Origin: Dehalococcoidia bacterium
GTDB taxonomy: Bacteria; Chloroflexota; Dehalococcoidia; UBA2979
Direction: 5' to 3'
DNA length: 20,165 nt
Assembly (NCBI GenBank): GCA_018700215.1
Contig: JABIST010000141.1
Coordinates: 1-20,165 of the forward strand
Shown here: positions 6,737-14,096 of the stretch, in pieces
Position numbering within the stretch: the first letter of the stretch is position 1
Layout: every line of letters starts with the position of its first letter
Notes under the pieces: model-generated
What the model was told of the DNA's origin: nothing
What the model saw: the letters and a program-made list of their open reading frames with translations, nothing else
The model's database searches: none
Program-made: the position numbers and the translations under genes

Positions 6737-6961
6737 AAGCCTTCGGGTTATCGAGGGATGAGCGCTGGCGCGCGGGTTCTGGTGGGTCTGGGGAGTCGGA
6801 TTTCGGAGTTTCGGCTTTGACTGACCTGAGCGGTGGCATGTTGGTTGGTGGGACCAGCGCGGGTGCGGGGGATGTTGGCTGGGGAGTCAGGTTCGGGGAG
6901 TCTCCGCAGTGAGAACGTTCGGTGCGGTTTGCCGGGGGCGCGAAATACAGGAGTTGCCGTT
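6737..6961. other. G-rich gap before thrC, no gene seen
   Basis: This 225-bp stretch has no open frame with convincing coding character, although the thrC frame stays open back to 6833. It contains the first copy of the 18-bp GAGGGATGANNGCTGGCG repeat and three GGGGAGTC words. A TTGACT at 6817-6822 has no partner -10 at normal spacing. The repeat content suggests recent sequence expansion upstream of thrC. Confidence 0.4.
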
Positions 6962-7043
6962 ATGAGTAGTGCCGCGGGTGGGATGCCGGATGCTGGAGGG
7001 ATGACTGCTGGCGAGGAAACTCGCAGAGGGATGACCGCTGGCG
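6753..7043 (+). repeat. Three copies of an 18-bp repeat around the thrC start
   Basis: The sequence GAGGGATGANNGCTGGCG occurs at 6753-6770, 6996-7013 and 7026-7043, with only the two central bases differing (GC, CT, CC). The first copy is in the 225-bp gap before thrC. The other two lie 30 bp apart inside the thrC N-terminus and encode a duplicated GMTAG peptide. GGGGAGTC also occurs three times in the gap (near 6791, 6883 and 6895). This may be a dispersed or locally expanded repeat. Whether it occurs elsewhere in the genome cannot be seen here. Confidence 0.6.
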
Positions 7044-8101
7044 CGGGGGGGTCCCGGTTCATTCTGGAGCGGTATCGAGAGCTGTTGCCGGTGACGGATG
7101 CGACGCCGATGGTGACGCTGGGCGAGGGTGGGACGCCGCTGATTCGGAGCTGTCGGCTGGAGGCGGAGCTGGGGCTGGAGGCGCTGTACTTCAAGGCGGA
7201 GTTCTCGAATCCGACTGGTTCGTTCAAGGACCGGGGGATGGTGCTGGCGGTGGCGAAGGCGGCGGAGGCGGGGGCTGAGGCGGTGATCTGCGCTTCGACG
7301 GGGAACACGTCGGCATCGGCGGCGGCGTATGCATCGCGGCATGGGTTAAAGGCGATTGTGGTGGTGCCATCGGGTCGGATTGCGATGGGGAAGCTGGCGC
7401 AGGCGGTGGCGCACGGGGCGCAGATTGTGGCGATTGACGGTTCGTTCGACGATGCGTTGCGGGTGGTGCGTGAGTTGGCGGAGAAGCATCCGGTGGCGCT
7501 GGTGAACAGCGTGAATCCGCACCGAATTGAGGGTCAGAAGACGGGTGCGTTCGAGATTGTGGATGAGCTGGGCGCGGCGCCGGATGTGCTGTGCATTCCG
7601 GTGGGGAACGCGGGGAACATTACGGCGTACTGGCGCGGGTTTAGCGAGTACTACCAGATGGAGCGGGTGGGGACGCGGCCGCAGATGTGGGGTTTCCAGG
7701 CGGCGGGCGCGGCGCCGCTGGTGAGCGGTGTGCCGGTGGCGCATCCGGAGACGATTGCGACGGCGATCCGGATTGGGAATCCGGCGACGTGGGACGGTGC
7801 GATTTCAGCGCGGGATGAGTCCGAGGGGCTGATTGATGCGGTGACGGATGAGCAGATTTTGGAGGCGTACCGCCGGCTGGCGGCGGACGAGGGGATTTTC
7901 TGCGAGCCGGCATCGGCGGCTTCGCTGGCTGGTCTGATGCAGCAGCATGCGGCGGGTGTGGATCTGAGCGGGAAGACGGCGGTGTGCATCATCACGGGTC
8001 ACGGGTTGAAGGATCCGGATACGGCGCTTCAGATCGACGCGGACCGGGTGGAGTCTGCGGCGGAGTCGGATGCTGTGGAGCGGGCGTTGGGGTGGGATTG
8101 A
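6962..8101 (+). CDS. thrC: Threonine synthase
   Basis: A PLP enzyme that converts O-phosphohomoserine to threonine, the last step of the pathway begun by hom. With the chosen start it has 379 residues. ATG at 6962 is preceded by CAGGAG at good spacing. Later ATGs at 7001 and 7031 would remove a low-complexity N-terminus (AGGMTAGEETRRGMTAGAGG) that the family does not need. The conserved core starts at about SRFILERYRELLPV. PLP lysine K89 lies in NPTGSFKDRGM, the phosphate-binding loop is VGNAGNITAYW, and other family motifs are CASTGNTSASAAAYA, NPHRIEGQKTGAFEI and CEPASAASLAGL. It resembles the short, bacterial type I enzyme. A 225-bp gap separates it from the coiled-coil gene; no homoserine kinase (thrB) is visible in the window. 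Confidence 0.95.
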   Translation: MSSAAGGMPDAGGMTAGEETRRGMTAGAGGSRFILERYRELLPVTDATPMVTLGEGGTPLIRSCRLEAELGLEALYFKAEFSNPTGSFKDRGMVLAVAKAAEAGAEAVICASTGNTSASAAAYASRHGLKAIVVVPSGRIAMGKLAQAVAHGAQIVAIDGSFDDALRVVRELAEKHPVALVNSVNPHRIEGQKTGAFEIVDELGAAPDVLCIPVGNAGNITAYWRGFSEYYQMERVGTRPQMWGFQAAGAAPLVSGVPVAHPETIATAIRIGNPATWDGAISARDESEGLIDAVTDEQILEAYRRLAADEGIFCEPASAASLAGLMQQHAAGVDLSGKTAVCIITGHGLKDPDTALQIDADRVESAAESDAVERALGWD

Positions 8102-8123
8102 GGGTTGGGTTGGGATAGTCGCG

Positions 8124-8164
8124 CTGAAGATGATGCGTTCTAGCACGAGCTAACCCTTCTTCAG
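8124..8164. terminator. Two-tier inverted repeat between thrC and the TrlF-like gene
   Basis: CTGAAGA (8124-8130) pairs perfectly with TCTTCAG (8158-8164). Inside it, TAGC (8141-8144) pairs with GCTA (8149-8152) around the loop ACGA. It lies 23 bp after the thrC stop, where a terminator would be expected. It lacks a run of T after the stem, so termination is plausible but unproven. It also marks the left edge of the compositionally different region. Confidence 0.35.
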
Positions 8165-8196
8165 TACCTGTTGATCGTTCCCTGCTTTGGCTACTT

Positions 8197-8205
8197 TGGT
8201 ATGCT
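8197..8205 (+). promoter_or_regulatory. Extended -10 promoter candidate for the TrlF-like gene
   Basis: TGG followed by TATGCT (8200-8205) matches the extended -10 pattern TGnTATNNT. TTGATC lies at 8171-8176 but too far away (23 nt) for a classical -35; extended -10 promoters can do without one. A start near 8212 would place transcription upstream of the GTG codons at 8265 and 8274. This argues against the earlier in-frame TTG at 8187 as the translation start. Confidence 0.35.
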
Positions 8206-8264
8206 CCCGCACGGAACGGATTAGTTACTTACGGGCGGGGTTAGCTGTTGATTTTCTTTTCAAA

Positions 8265-10946
8265 GTGCACGCCGTGTTAAACCCTGAAGGCATCAGAGAT
8301 TTGCTCGGGCTCTCAGCTGGCGCCCGTTTCTGGGCCTGTGATTTGCACGTCCACACCCCGATTTCTGCCGACTGGCCGGGAACGATCGATAGCGATAGTT
8401 GGGACTGGGCGAGCGAGTTAGTTGCGGCGGCCCGAGCGACTGGCCTGGATGTAGTGGCTATCACGGACCATCACACGGTGGACGGGATTGAAGCAGTTCG
8501 ACACGCGGCAGCAGGCGAGGGTCTTCATGTCCTGCCCGGCGTAGAGATCGCCACACCCGAGGGCCACATCACCGCGATCTTCGATACGGCGACCGATATC
8601 CAAGTCATACGCGACCTCCTAATTCAAGAGGGGTTCACTGGCGAGAGGTACGGTATTACGAATTCGAGGAGCGCAGAAAGCCTCGACCACGTCGCCGTGA
8701 GAATTAAGGCCGCAGGCGGAATCGCGATCCTTGCGCACGTCGAATCTAGCGCAGGATTGGCAAAGAACAGCAGCCAAGACGTCCGGCGCCGAGTCGCAAG
8801 CGAACAGGCTATCGATGCCGTCGAGGTAACTGGCGACGATCAGATCGAGCGCTACCAGAGTGATGAGAATCCCCTCGGTCGCGCGTTCCCGGTGATTCAG
8901 TCATCAGATTCATGGGATGCCACCAAGTCCCAGCATTCACTTGACGCCATTGGTCGGCGGCGTACTTTTCTCAAAATGGACACGCCGTCGTTGGACGGCA
9001 TTCGGACAGCACTGCTCGATCCCGATGTGAGGGTGAATCCGAAGCTCCCAGATCGGCCAGAGAATGTCGTTGAGGCCATGCATGTCGCGGAAGGCTTCCT
9101 TGGTGGAACTTCGATCAGACTGAGCGACGGTCTGACGTGTCTCATTGGCTCCACGGGGTCGGGGAAATCACTGTGTCTTGAACTGATTCGATATGTGTTG
9201 GATCAGCGGACGACGCTGCCCCGACTTCTTGAGGAGTCGGACTCGCTCTTGGACGCGAATGCCCCCGGCGGCAGCGTTGATCTGATCATTCGCAAGGGTG
9301 AAGCTCGCTACTTGGTCGAGCGAGCTCTGCCCAGAGCAGATGGAGCTCCCCCCGTTGTCTACGAGGTGACTGGTGATGGGGTCTGCGAGCCTCGGGACAT
9401 CCCGATTCTCGCGTCGTTCTTTCCGCTCAAGGCGTATAGCCAGAGTGAGATCATCGAGTTTGCGCGAAACCCGTCGGTGCGGATGAGCCTGATTGACGAT
9501 CTGGTCGACACTCGCGAGGCTCAGAATGAGATTCGTGAAGCCAAAAGCCGCTTGGTAGAAAACGCGGTGCGCTACTGCAACGCGATCGATGCGGTTCGGG
9601 CCGCTGAAGCGGCGTCGGCGGAACTTCCGGGCATTGAGGAGGACATCGATCATCTCAAACAAGTCCTGACCGACGCGGTCGTGTCCGAGCACCAGCGGTG
9701 GCAACGTGATGATCGCAACGTTCAGCGTGCCATCAGAGAGCTTCGCAGTGCCTTGGGTACTCTCACAGAAGGGTTCGCACTCCGAATACCCGAGGGCGAC
9801 CTTCGTCAGGAAGATAGTCCGAACCCCGAGGTCCTTTCTGAGCTAGAAGGCGTTTTGGCTCACGCCAGAGGTGAGCTGAGCGGGAAGCTTGCTGATCTTG
9901 AGCAAAGTGTCACGCAAGCAATCGCCGAGGCAGAGAGGGTTGGCGAGGTCTGGGGCAAGGCCTTCACTCAGGAGAAGGCTGACTATGAGACTAGGCTTGC
10001 GCAGATCGACCAGGACGGAGCCGGGCTCGCGAGCCTTTCGAGGCGCCTGTCGGTGCAGGAAGGTGAGCGAGATCGATTGTTGACCATTCGGTCGAGCCTC
10101 GATGAGGTGTTGAGAGTTGCGGTGTCAGACGCATTCAGCGACCGAGAGATTCTCCTCACACAAATGCTTACGGCTAGACGTGCGATCAGAGATGCTCGCA
10201 TCAAGAAGGCCGACGAGCTAACTGATCGACTAGACCACCGAGTCATTCTGTCCGTAGACGCTGATGCCGACAATGAAGACTTCCTGGAGAAACTCTCCGC
10301 GTTTAGCCGGGGCTCGCGCACACGGTCGTCCGATCTGGAGCTCATGACCAAGAAGCTTCACCCAGTGAAGTTCGTCAAATCAATGATCGATGCGGACTAC
10401 GGTGCTCTTTCAAAACTGACTGGGGTTTCCGAGCAACGCTTCGAGCGGATGCGCGAGCATATGGAGGAGGATTCGACGGAGTTGCGTGAGTTGTTGGATC
10501 TGCAGCTCTCTGATGAACGCGACGTGTTGCAAGTCAAGTTTCGACGATCAGACGGTTCGTATCGTCCCGTCGAGCAACTCGCACACGGAGAGCGGTGCGC
10601 CGTCATTCTCATGATCGCGATGGCGGAAGGAGATGCTGTACTGCTCGTCGATCAGCCCGAAGATGCGCTGCATCCGCCTCTGATTGAGGAGCAGATTGTC
10701 GGTTCGCTGCGCGGCGACCGTCTTCGTCGACAGCACATATTCGCCACACGGAACGCGAACGTCGTTGTATCCGGGGATGCTGAGCAGACAGTGGGTCTTG
10801 AAGCCACAGCTATCCATGCCGAGGTGACGAAGACCGGGTCGATCGATCGCTTCGAGACGCGCGATCTTCTTGTCTATCATCTTGAGGGAGGCCGAGATGC
10901 CTTCGATCGCAAGACCGCGCTCTACTCGCTTGGGCGTCGCAACTAG
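8265..10946 (+). CDS. TrlF-like protein: PHP phosphoesterase fused to SMC/ABC-type ATPase with coiled-coil insertion
   Basis: With GTG 8265 as start, the protein has 893 residues. Residues 20-235 are a PHP metallophosphoesterase: DLHVHT (H28, H30), ITDHH (D68-H70), GVEI (E94), AILAHVES (H158) and SSDSWD...SQHSLDAIG (D215, H224). Residues 270-893 form an SMC/RecN-like ATPase split by helical coiled-coil arms (about 430-700). Walker A GSTGSGKS is at 295-302, the signature-like LAHGER at 772-777 and Walker B LLVDQPED with D796. Such PHP-ATPase proteins are thought to act on nucleic acids, possibly in phage defence or RNA/DNA repair; the substrate is unknown. The switch region reads ATRNAN, where relatives as I recall them have ATHNAN. 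Codon use differs from flanking genes: 12 G-ending and 20 C-ending in the first 48 codons, with one third ending in A or T. No SD is obvious; GTG 8274 or TTG 8187 are alternative starts. It stands alone with no partner gene. Confidence 0.85.
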   Translation: MHAVLNPEGIRDLLGLSAGARFWACDLHVHTPISADWPGTIDSDSWDWASELVAAARATGLDVVAITDHHTVDGIEAVRHAAAGEGLHVLPGVEIATPEGHITAIFDTATDIQVIRDLLIQEGFTGERYGITNSRSAESLDHVAVRIKAAGGIAILAHVESSAGLAKNSSQDVRRRVASEQAIDAVEVTGDDQIERYQSDENPLGRAFPVIQSSDSWDATKSQHSLDAIGRRRTFLKMDTPSLDGIRTALLDPDVRVNPKLPDRPENVVEAMHVAEGFLGGTSIRLSDGLTCLIGSTGSGKSLCLELIRYVLDQRTTLPRLLEESDSLLDANAPGGSVDLIIRKGEARYLVERALPRADGAPPVVYEVTGDGVCEPRDIPILASFFPLKAYSQSEIIEFARNPSVRMSLIDDLVDTREAQNEIREAKSRLVENAVRYCNAIDAVRAAEAASAELPGIEEDIDHLKQVLTDAVVSEHQRWQRDDRNVQRAIRELRSALGTLTEGFALRIPEGDLRQEDSPNPEVLSELEGVLAHARGELSGKLADLEQSVTQAIAEAERVGEVWGKAFTQEKADYETRLAQIDQDGAGLASLSRRLSVQEGERDRLLTIRSSLDEVLRVAVSDAFSDREILLTQMLTARRAIRDARIKKADELTDRLDHRVILSVDADADNEDFLEKLSAFSRGSRTRSSDLELMTKKLHPVKFVKSMIDADYGALSKLTGVSEQRFERMREHMEEDSTELRELLDLQLSDERDVLQVKFRRSDGSYRPVEQLAHGERCAVILMIAMAEGDAVLLVDQPEDALHPPLIEEQIVGSLRGDRLRRQHIFATRNANVVVSGDAEQTVGLEATAIHAEVTKTGSIDRFETRDLLVYHLEGGRDAFDRKTALYSLGRRN

Positions 10947-10990
10947 GTTTCGATTCCGCACAGCGCCGCTTCGTAGTGATGCTGGTACAA

Positions 10991-11032
10991 GCTCTAACCT
11001 CAGAGCACAGTTCGGCGAGGGGTGGCTCGCCG
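10991..11032. terminator. Tandem hairpins after the TrlF-like gene
   Basis: Two perfect hairpins lie in tandem: GCTCT-AACCTC-AGAGC (10991-11006) and CGGCGAG-GGGTGG-CTCGCCG (11013-11032 plus its closing pair). They begin 45 bp after the stop codon. No T-run follows, so they are terminator candidates of the hairpin-only kind seen often in GC-rich genomes. They also sit at the right edge of the compositionally different region. The remaining 11033-11195 holds another weak stem (TGCCC/GGGCA near 11058-11080) and no gene I can support. Confidence 0.4.
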
Positions 11033-11195
11033 CTTCTACGAGATCAAAGCGAACGCCTGCCCAGACGGGTTGGCGGGCAAGTGTGTCGGGTGCCCGGTTC
11101 GGAACTGATTGTGGAAGCTGCAGGCGGGGCGTGACTGCGCGCATTACCCGCGTGATAGGGTCCCTACGTTGACGGCTTAGCGACGGGACGCCTGG

Positions 11196-12578
11196 GTGGC
11201 GGACAGCAGCACGATTCCTGGAACTGGCCCCGTCCGGGGGTTGCCGCTTCCTTCGACGTTGTTTGGGCACACGGTGTTTTACGGGTGGTACATCGTTGCG
11301 GTGGCGTGTCTGGTTTCGATGATGTCGATGGGGATTTCGGCGTACGGGCTGGGGGTGTTCATCAAGCCGATTGAGGCGGATCTGGGGTGGTCGCGGACGG
11401 ACATTTCGCTGGGGCAGACGCTGTCGACGGGGGTGATGGGGCTGGCGGGGTTTGTGCTGGGTGGGCTGGTGGACCGGCAGGGTGGGCGGCTGCTGATGGT
11501 GCTGGGCGCGGTGTTCGCGGGGTCGGCGTACGTGTTGCTGAGTCAGGTGCAGGAGCTGTGGCAGTACTACCTGATCACGGCGCTGGTGCTGACGCCGGGG
11601 ATGGGGATGATGGGGGCGATTGTCCTGAATGTGGTGGTGTCCAACTGGTTCCTGCAGCGACGGGGGCGGGCGATTGCGCTGACGAACCTGGGGGTGTCGT
11701 TCGGGGCGATCCTGGTGCCGAAGGTGGCGACGTGGATCATCGAGACGCACGGGTGGCGGACGGCGTGGGTGGCGATTGGGATTTCGATCTGGGTGCTGGT
11801 GATTCCGCCCTCGTGGTTCGTGATGCGTCGGCGGCCGGAGGATCATGGGCTGGAGCCGGACGGGGGGCTGATCGAGATCATGGGGCGGGGGAGCGCGGTG
11901 GCGGCGCAACGGGCGGCGGCGGACCGGCTGCGCTGGACACGTCGCCAGGTGATGCGGACGCCGACGCTGTGGATGCTGATCTTTGTGTTCGGGTTCGGCA
12001 GTGTGGGGATGATGGGGATGCTGCTGCACATGGTGCCGTTCTTGTCGGACTCGGGGTACTCGCCGGCGGCGGCGGCGACGGCGTTCACGATGGTGGGGTT
12101 CTCGGGGCTGATTTCGAAGCCGCTGTGGGGGTTGGCGGTGGAACGGTTCGAGGCGCGGTTTGTGGCGGCGGCGGAATTTTCGGCGCTGGGGCTGGGAGTG
12201 CTGGCGATCAGTCTCGCATCGACGTTGCCGCTGATGTACGGGTCGATCTTCCTGTTCGGGATCGGGGTAGGCGGGATGATGACGGTGCAGGAGACGGTGT
12301 GGGCGGACTACTACGGTCGGCTGACGCTGGGGATGGTGCGTTCGATCGGTCGGGCGTTCACGATCGTGTTCAGCGCGGCGGGGCCGCTGGTGGCGGCGTT
12401 GGCGTACGACGTGCGGGGTTCGTACGAGCTGGCGTTCCTGTTGTTCGTGGGGTCGTACGCGTGCGCGGCGGTGCTGGTGCTGGTGACGCCGTTCCCGAAG
12501 CACCCGGGGGACGAGGTGGATCGGGATGTATCGGATGTGGGCCTGGAGAGCGAGCTGGCGGCGGGGGGTGGCGGATGA
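11196..12578 (+). CDS. MFS transporter (monocarboxylate/oxalate-formate-like)
   Basis: A 460-residue polytopic membrane protein with about twelve hydrophobic helices. It opens with FYGWYIVAVACLVSMMSMGISAYGLGVFIKPIEADLGWSR, a pattern shared by the monocarboxylate and oxalate/formate antiporter branch of the major facilitator superfamily. The cytoplasmic loop 2-3 motif GGLVDRQGGRLLMVLGA is the MFS motif A. A charged loop of about 35 residues (RRRPEDHGLEPDG...RLRWTRRQVMRTP) separates the two halves. Substrate cannot be read from sequence; small carboxylates are the best guess. GTG at 11196 is the chosen start with only a weak upstream GGGA site. Its TGA overlaps the ATG of the phosphoesterase gene, so they are probably one transcriptional unit. 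Confidence 0.9.
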   Translation: MADSSTIPGTGPVRGLPLPSTLFGHTVFYGWYIVAVACLVSMMSMGISAYGLGVFIKPIEADLGWSRTDISLGQTLSTGVMGLAGFVLGGLVDRQGGRLLMVLGAVFAGSAYVLLSQVQELWQYYLITALVLTPGMGMMGAIVLNVVVSNWFLQRRGRAIALTNLGVSFGAILVPKVATWIIETHGWRTAWVAIGISIWVLVIPPSWFVMRRRPEDHGLEPDGGLIEIMGRGSAVAAQRAAADRLRWTRRQVMRTPTLWMLIFVFGFGSVGMMGMLLHMVPFLSDSGYSPAAAATAFTMVGFSGLISKPLWGLAVERFEARFVAAAEFSALGLGVLAISLASTLPLMYGSIFLFGIGVGGMMTVQETVWADYYGRLTLGMVRSIGRAFTIVFSAAGPLVAALAYDVRGSYELAFLLFVGSYACAAVLVLVTPFPKHPGDEVDRDVSDVGLESELAAGGGG

Positions 12579-13132
12579 GGATTGGGTTGCTGTCGGACAC
12601 GCATCTGCCGGAGGCGGGGCCTGATCTGCCGCCGGAGGTGTATGAGGCGCTGCGTGGGTGTGACGCGATCCTGCACGGTGGCGACATCACGATGGGCAAA
12701 GTGCTGGACCGCCTCGAAGAGATTGCGCCGGTGTACGCGGCGATGGGGAACCACGACGAGCATCTGGCGGCGGATCCTCGGGTGGAGGCGCTGCACTGGC
12801 TGACGTTCGAGGGGCACGAGGTGGCGCTGCTGCATCGGTTCGAGCCGCTGGAGTGGAGCATGGAGCGGCTACTCGAACGCTTCTTTGGAGGTCGACGGCC
12901 GGGGGTGGTGGTGTTCGGGGACTCGCACTTTGAGTCGGTGGAGGAGCGGGAGGGGGTGCTGCTGTTCAACGTGGGGAGCGCGACGCTTCCTCGGAACCTG
13001 AGTCCGCGGTTGGGGCATGTGGGGTTTCTGACGCTGGAGGCGGGGCGACCGCCGGTGGCGGAGTTGGTGGATCTGTCGGGTGGTGCGAACGACGGGTTGA
13101 TGCGGACGGGGGCGGAGCGGCGCGGGGGGTAG
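12575..13132 (+). CDS. YfcE/MJ0936-like metallophosphoesterase
   Basis: A 185-residue calcineurin-like phosphoesterase of the small YfcE type. Metal-ligand motifs are present in order: SDTH (D8, H10), GGDI (D37), GNHD (N59, H60), LLHRF (H87) and FGDSH (D116, H118), then NVGS. Two motifs are altered. The usual HGH is HRF, and the usual GHTH is GDSH, so one expected metal-binding His is replaced by Asp. Asp can still bind metal, so activity on phosphodiesters remains plausible, but metal preference may differ. It begins in an ATGA overlap with the MFS gene. Its own frame stays open far upstream through the MFS gene, but only the part from 12575 has real protein character. The natural substrate is unknown. 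Confidence 0.88.
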   Translation: MRIGLLSDTHLPEAGPDLPPEVYEALRGCDAILHGGDITMGKVLDRLEEIAPVYAAMGNHDEHLAADPRVEALHWLTFEGHEVALLHRFEPLEWSMERLLERFFGGRRPGVVVFGDSHFESVEEREGVLLFNVGSATLPRNLSPRLGHVGFLTLEAGRPPVAELVDLSGGANDGLMRTGAERRGG

Positions 13133-13205
13133 GCGTGGTTCGTCGCGCGTATCATCCGCTGCGGGTGAGCCGGGGCTGGTTTGCCATCGAAGGTTGGAGG
13201 ATGCG

Positions 13206-14078
13206 ATGCGGGTGGGTGTGGTGTTGCCGCAGATGGAGATTGGCGCTGATCCGGGGGTGATTCGGGAGTATGCGCAGACCTCGGAGGCGGCGGGGTACGA
13301 CCATGTGATTGCGTACGACCATGTGCTGGGGGTGGATCCGGGCCGGCCTGGTCGTGGCGCGGGTGCGTACACGAACGAGGCGTTGTTTCACGAGCCGATG
13401 GTGCTGTTTGGGTTCCTGGCGGGGCTGACGAGTCGGATTGAGCTGTGGACGGGGATTCTAATTTTGCCGCAGCGGCCGACGGCGCTGGTGGCGAAACAGG
13501 CGGCGGAGGTTTCGGTGCTCTCGGGCGGGCGGCTGGTGCTGGGGGTGGGGGTTGGCTGGAATCCGGTGGAGTATGAGGCGCTGGGGCAGGACTTCGCTAC
13601 TCGGGGGCGACGGATGGAAGAACAGGTTGGGTTGCTGCGGGAGCTGTGGGGGGACTCGATTGTTTCGTTCGAGGGGGAGTTTGATCGGGTGACAGCGGCG
13701 GGGATCAATCCGCTGCCGGCGGCGACGATTCCGATCTGGATGGGCGGGCAGGCGGATCGGGTGATGGAGCGGATCGGACGGCTCGGGGACGGGTGGCTGG
13801 TGCAGCCGGCGTTGCGCGATGATCCGGGTGGGATTGCGCCGTATGTGGAGCGGATCCATGCGTCGGCGCGGGAGGCGGGTCGCGACCCCTCGGAGATTGG
13901 GCTCGAGAGTCGGGTGTCGGTGGCGGGGCTGAGTATTGGGCAGCAGGTGGAGCTGGCTCGGGAGTGGGAGGCGCTGGGGTGCTCGCACGTGACGCTGAAC
14001 ACGATGGGTGCGGGGCTGGAGACGCCGGCGGCGCACCTGGAGGCGGTGCGGGCGTTCGCGTCGGCGCTGGGGCGGTAG
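13206..14078 (+). CDS. LLM-class F420-dependent oxidoreductase
   Basis: A 290-residue luciferase-like monooxygenase-fold protein, probably using F420 (less likely FMN) for hydride transfer. It opens with MRVGVVLPQMEIG and follows the TIM-barrel order: EAAGYDHVIAYDHVLG, LFGFLAGLTSRIELWTGILILPQRP, KQAAEVSVLSGGRLVLGVGVGW, FATRGRRMEEQVGLLRELW, IPIWMGGQADRVMERIGRLGDGWL. The last regions match the TIGR-type F420 subfamilies common in Actinobacteria and Chloroflexota. GGAGG five bases before the ATG at 13206 fixes the start; TTG at 13194 is in frame but poorer. It lies 73 bp after the phosphoesterase gene and may be co-transcribed. The substrate is not predictable. Confidence 0.92.
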   Translation: MRVGVVLPQMEIGADPGVIREYAQTSEAAGYDHVIAYDHVLGVDPGRPGRGAGAYTNEALFHEPMVLFGFLAGLTSRIELWTGILILPQRPTALVAKQAAEVSVLSGGRLVLGVGVGWNPVEYEALGQDFATRGRRMEEQVGLLRELWGDSIVSFEGEFDRVTAAGINPLPAATIPIWMGGQADRVMERIGRLGDGWLVQPALRDDPGGIAPYVERIHASAREAGRDPSEIGLESRVSVAGLSIGQQVELAREWEALGCSHVTLNTMGAGLETPAAHLEAVRAFASALGR

Positions 14079-14096
14079 CGCGGGCGTCGGAAGGTG

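Noticed and set aside
6817..6845. TTGACT as a -35 of a thrC promoter
   Set aside because: The sequence 17-18 bases downstream is GTTGGT/TTGGTT, with no resemblance to a -10 element.
8101..8157. AGGGTT and AACCCT as the stem of a thrC terminator
   Set aside because: The 45-base loop is too long and the left arm overlaps the stop codon; the CTGAAGA/TCTTCAG pair is a better candidate.
8187..8264. TTG at 8187 as the start of the TrlF-like protein
   Set aside because: A candidate extended -10 element (8197-8205) lies inside this stretch and the added 26 residues show no family character. I kept GTG 8265, but this is not settled.
10946..10957. GGTTTCGATTCC resembling a tRNA T-arm next to the TrlF-like gene, as if a tRNA integration site
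   Set aside because: There is an extra T in the motif, no acceptor or anticodon arm nearby, and no matching repeat on the other side.
10870..11172. 100-codon plus-strand frame overlapping the end of the TrlF-like gene
   Set aside because: It overlaps 77 bases of a real gene, has no ribosome binding site and an Arg/Ser/Thr-rich product without recognisable pattern.
10548..12503. 651-codon minus-strand open frame rich in His, Pro and Arg
   Set aside because: It is antisense to the end of the TrlF-like gene and most of the MFS transporter, and its composition is that of a shadow frame.
11387..12574. Upstream extension of the phosphoesterase frame, apparently a 581-residue Gly/Ala/Asp-rich fusion
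   Set aside because: The extra 396 codons are a shifted reading of the MFS gene. Phosphoesterase homology starts exactly at ATG 12575 in an ATGA overlap.
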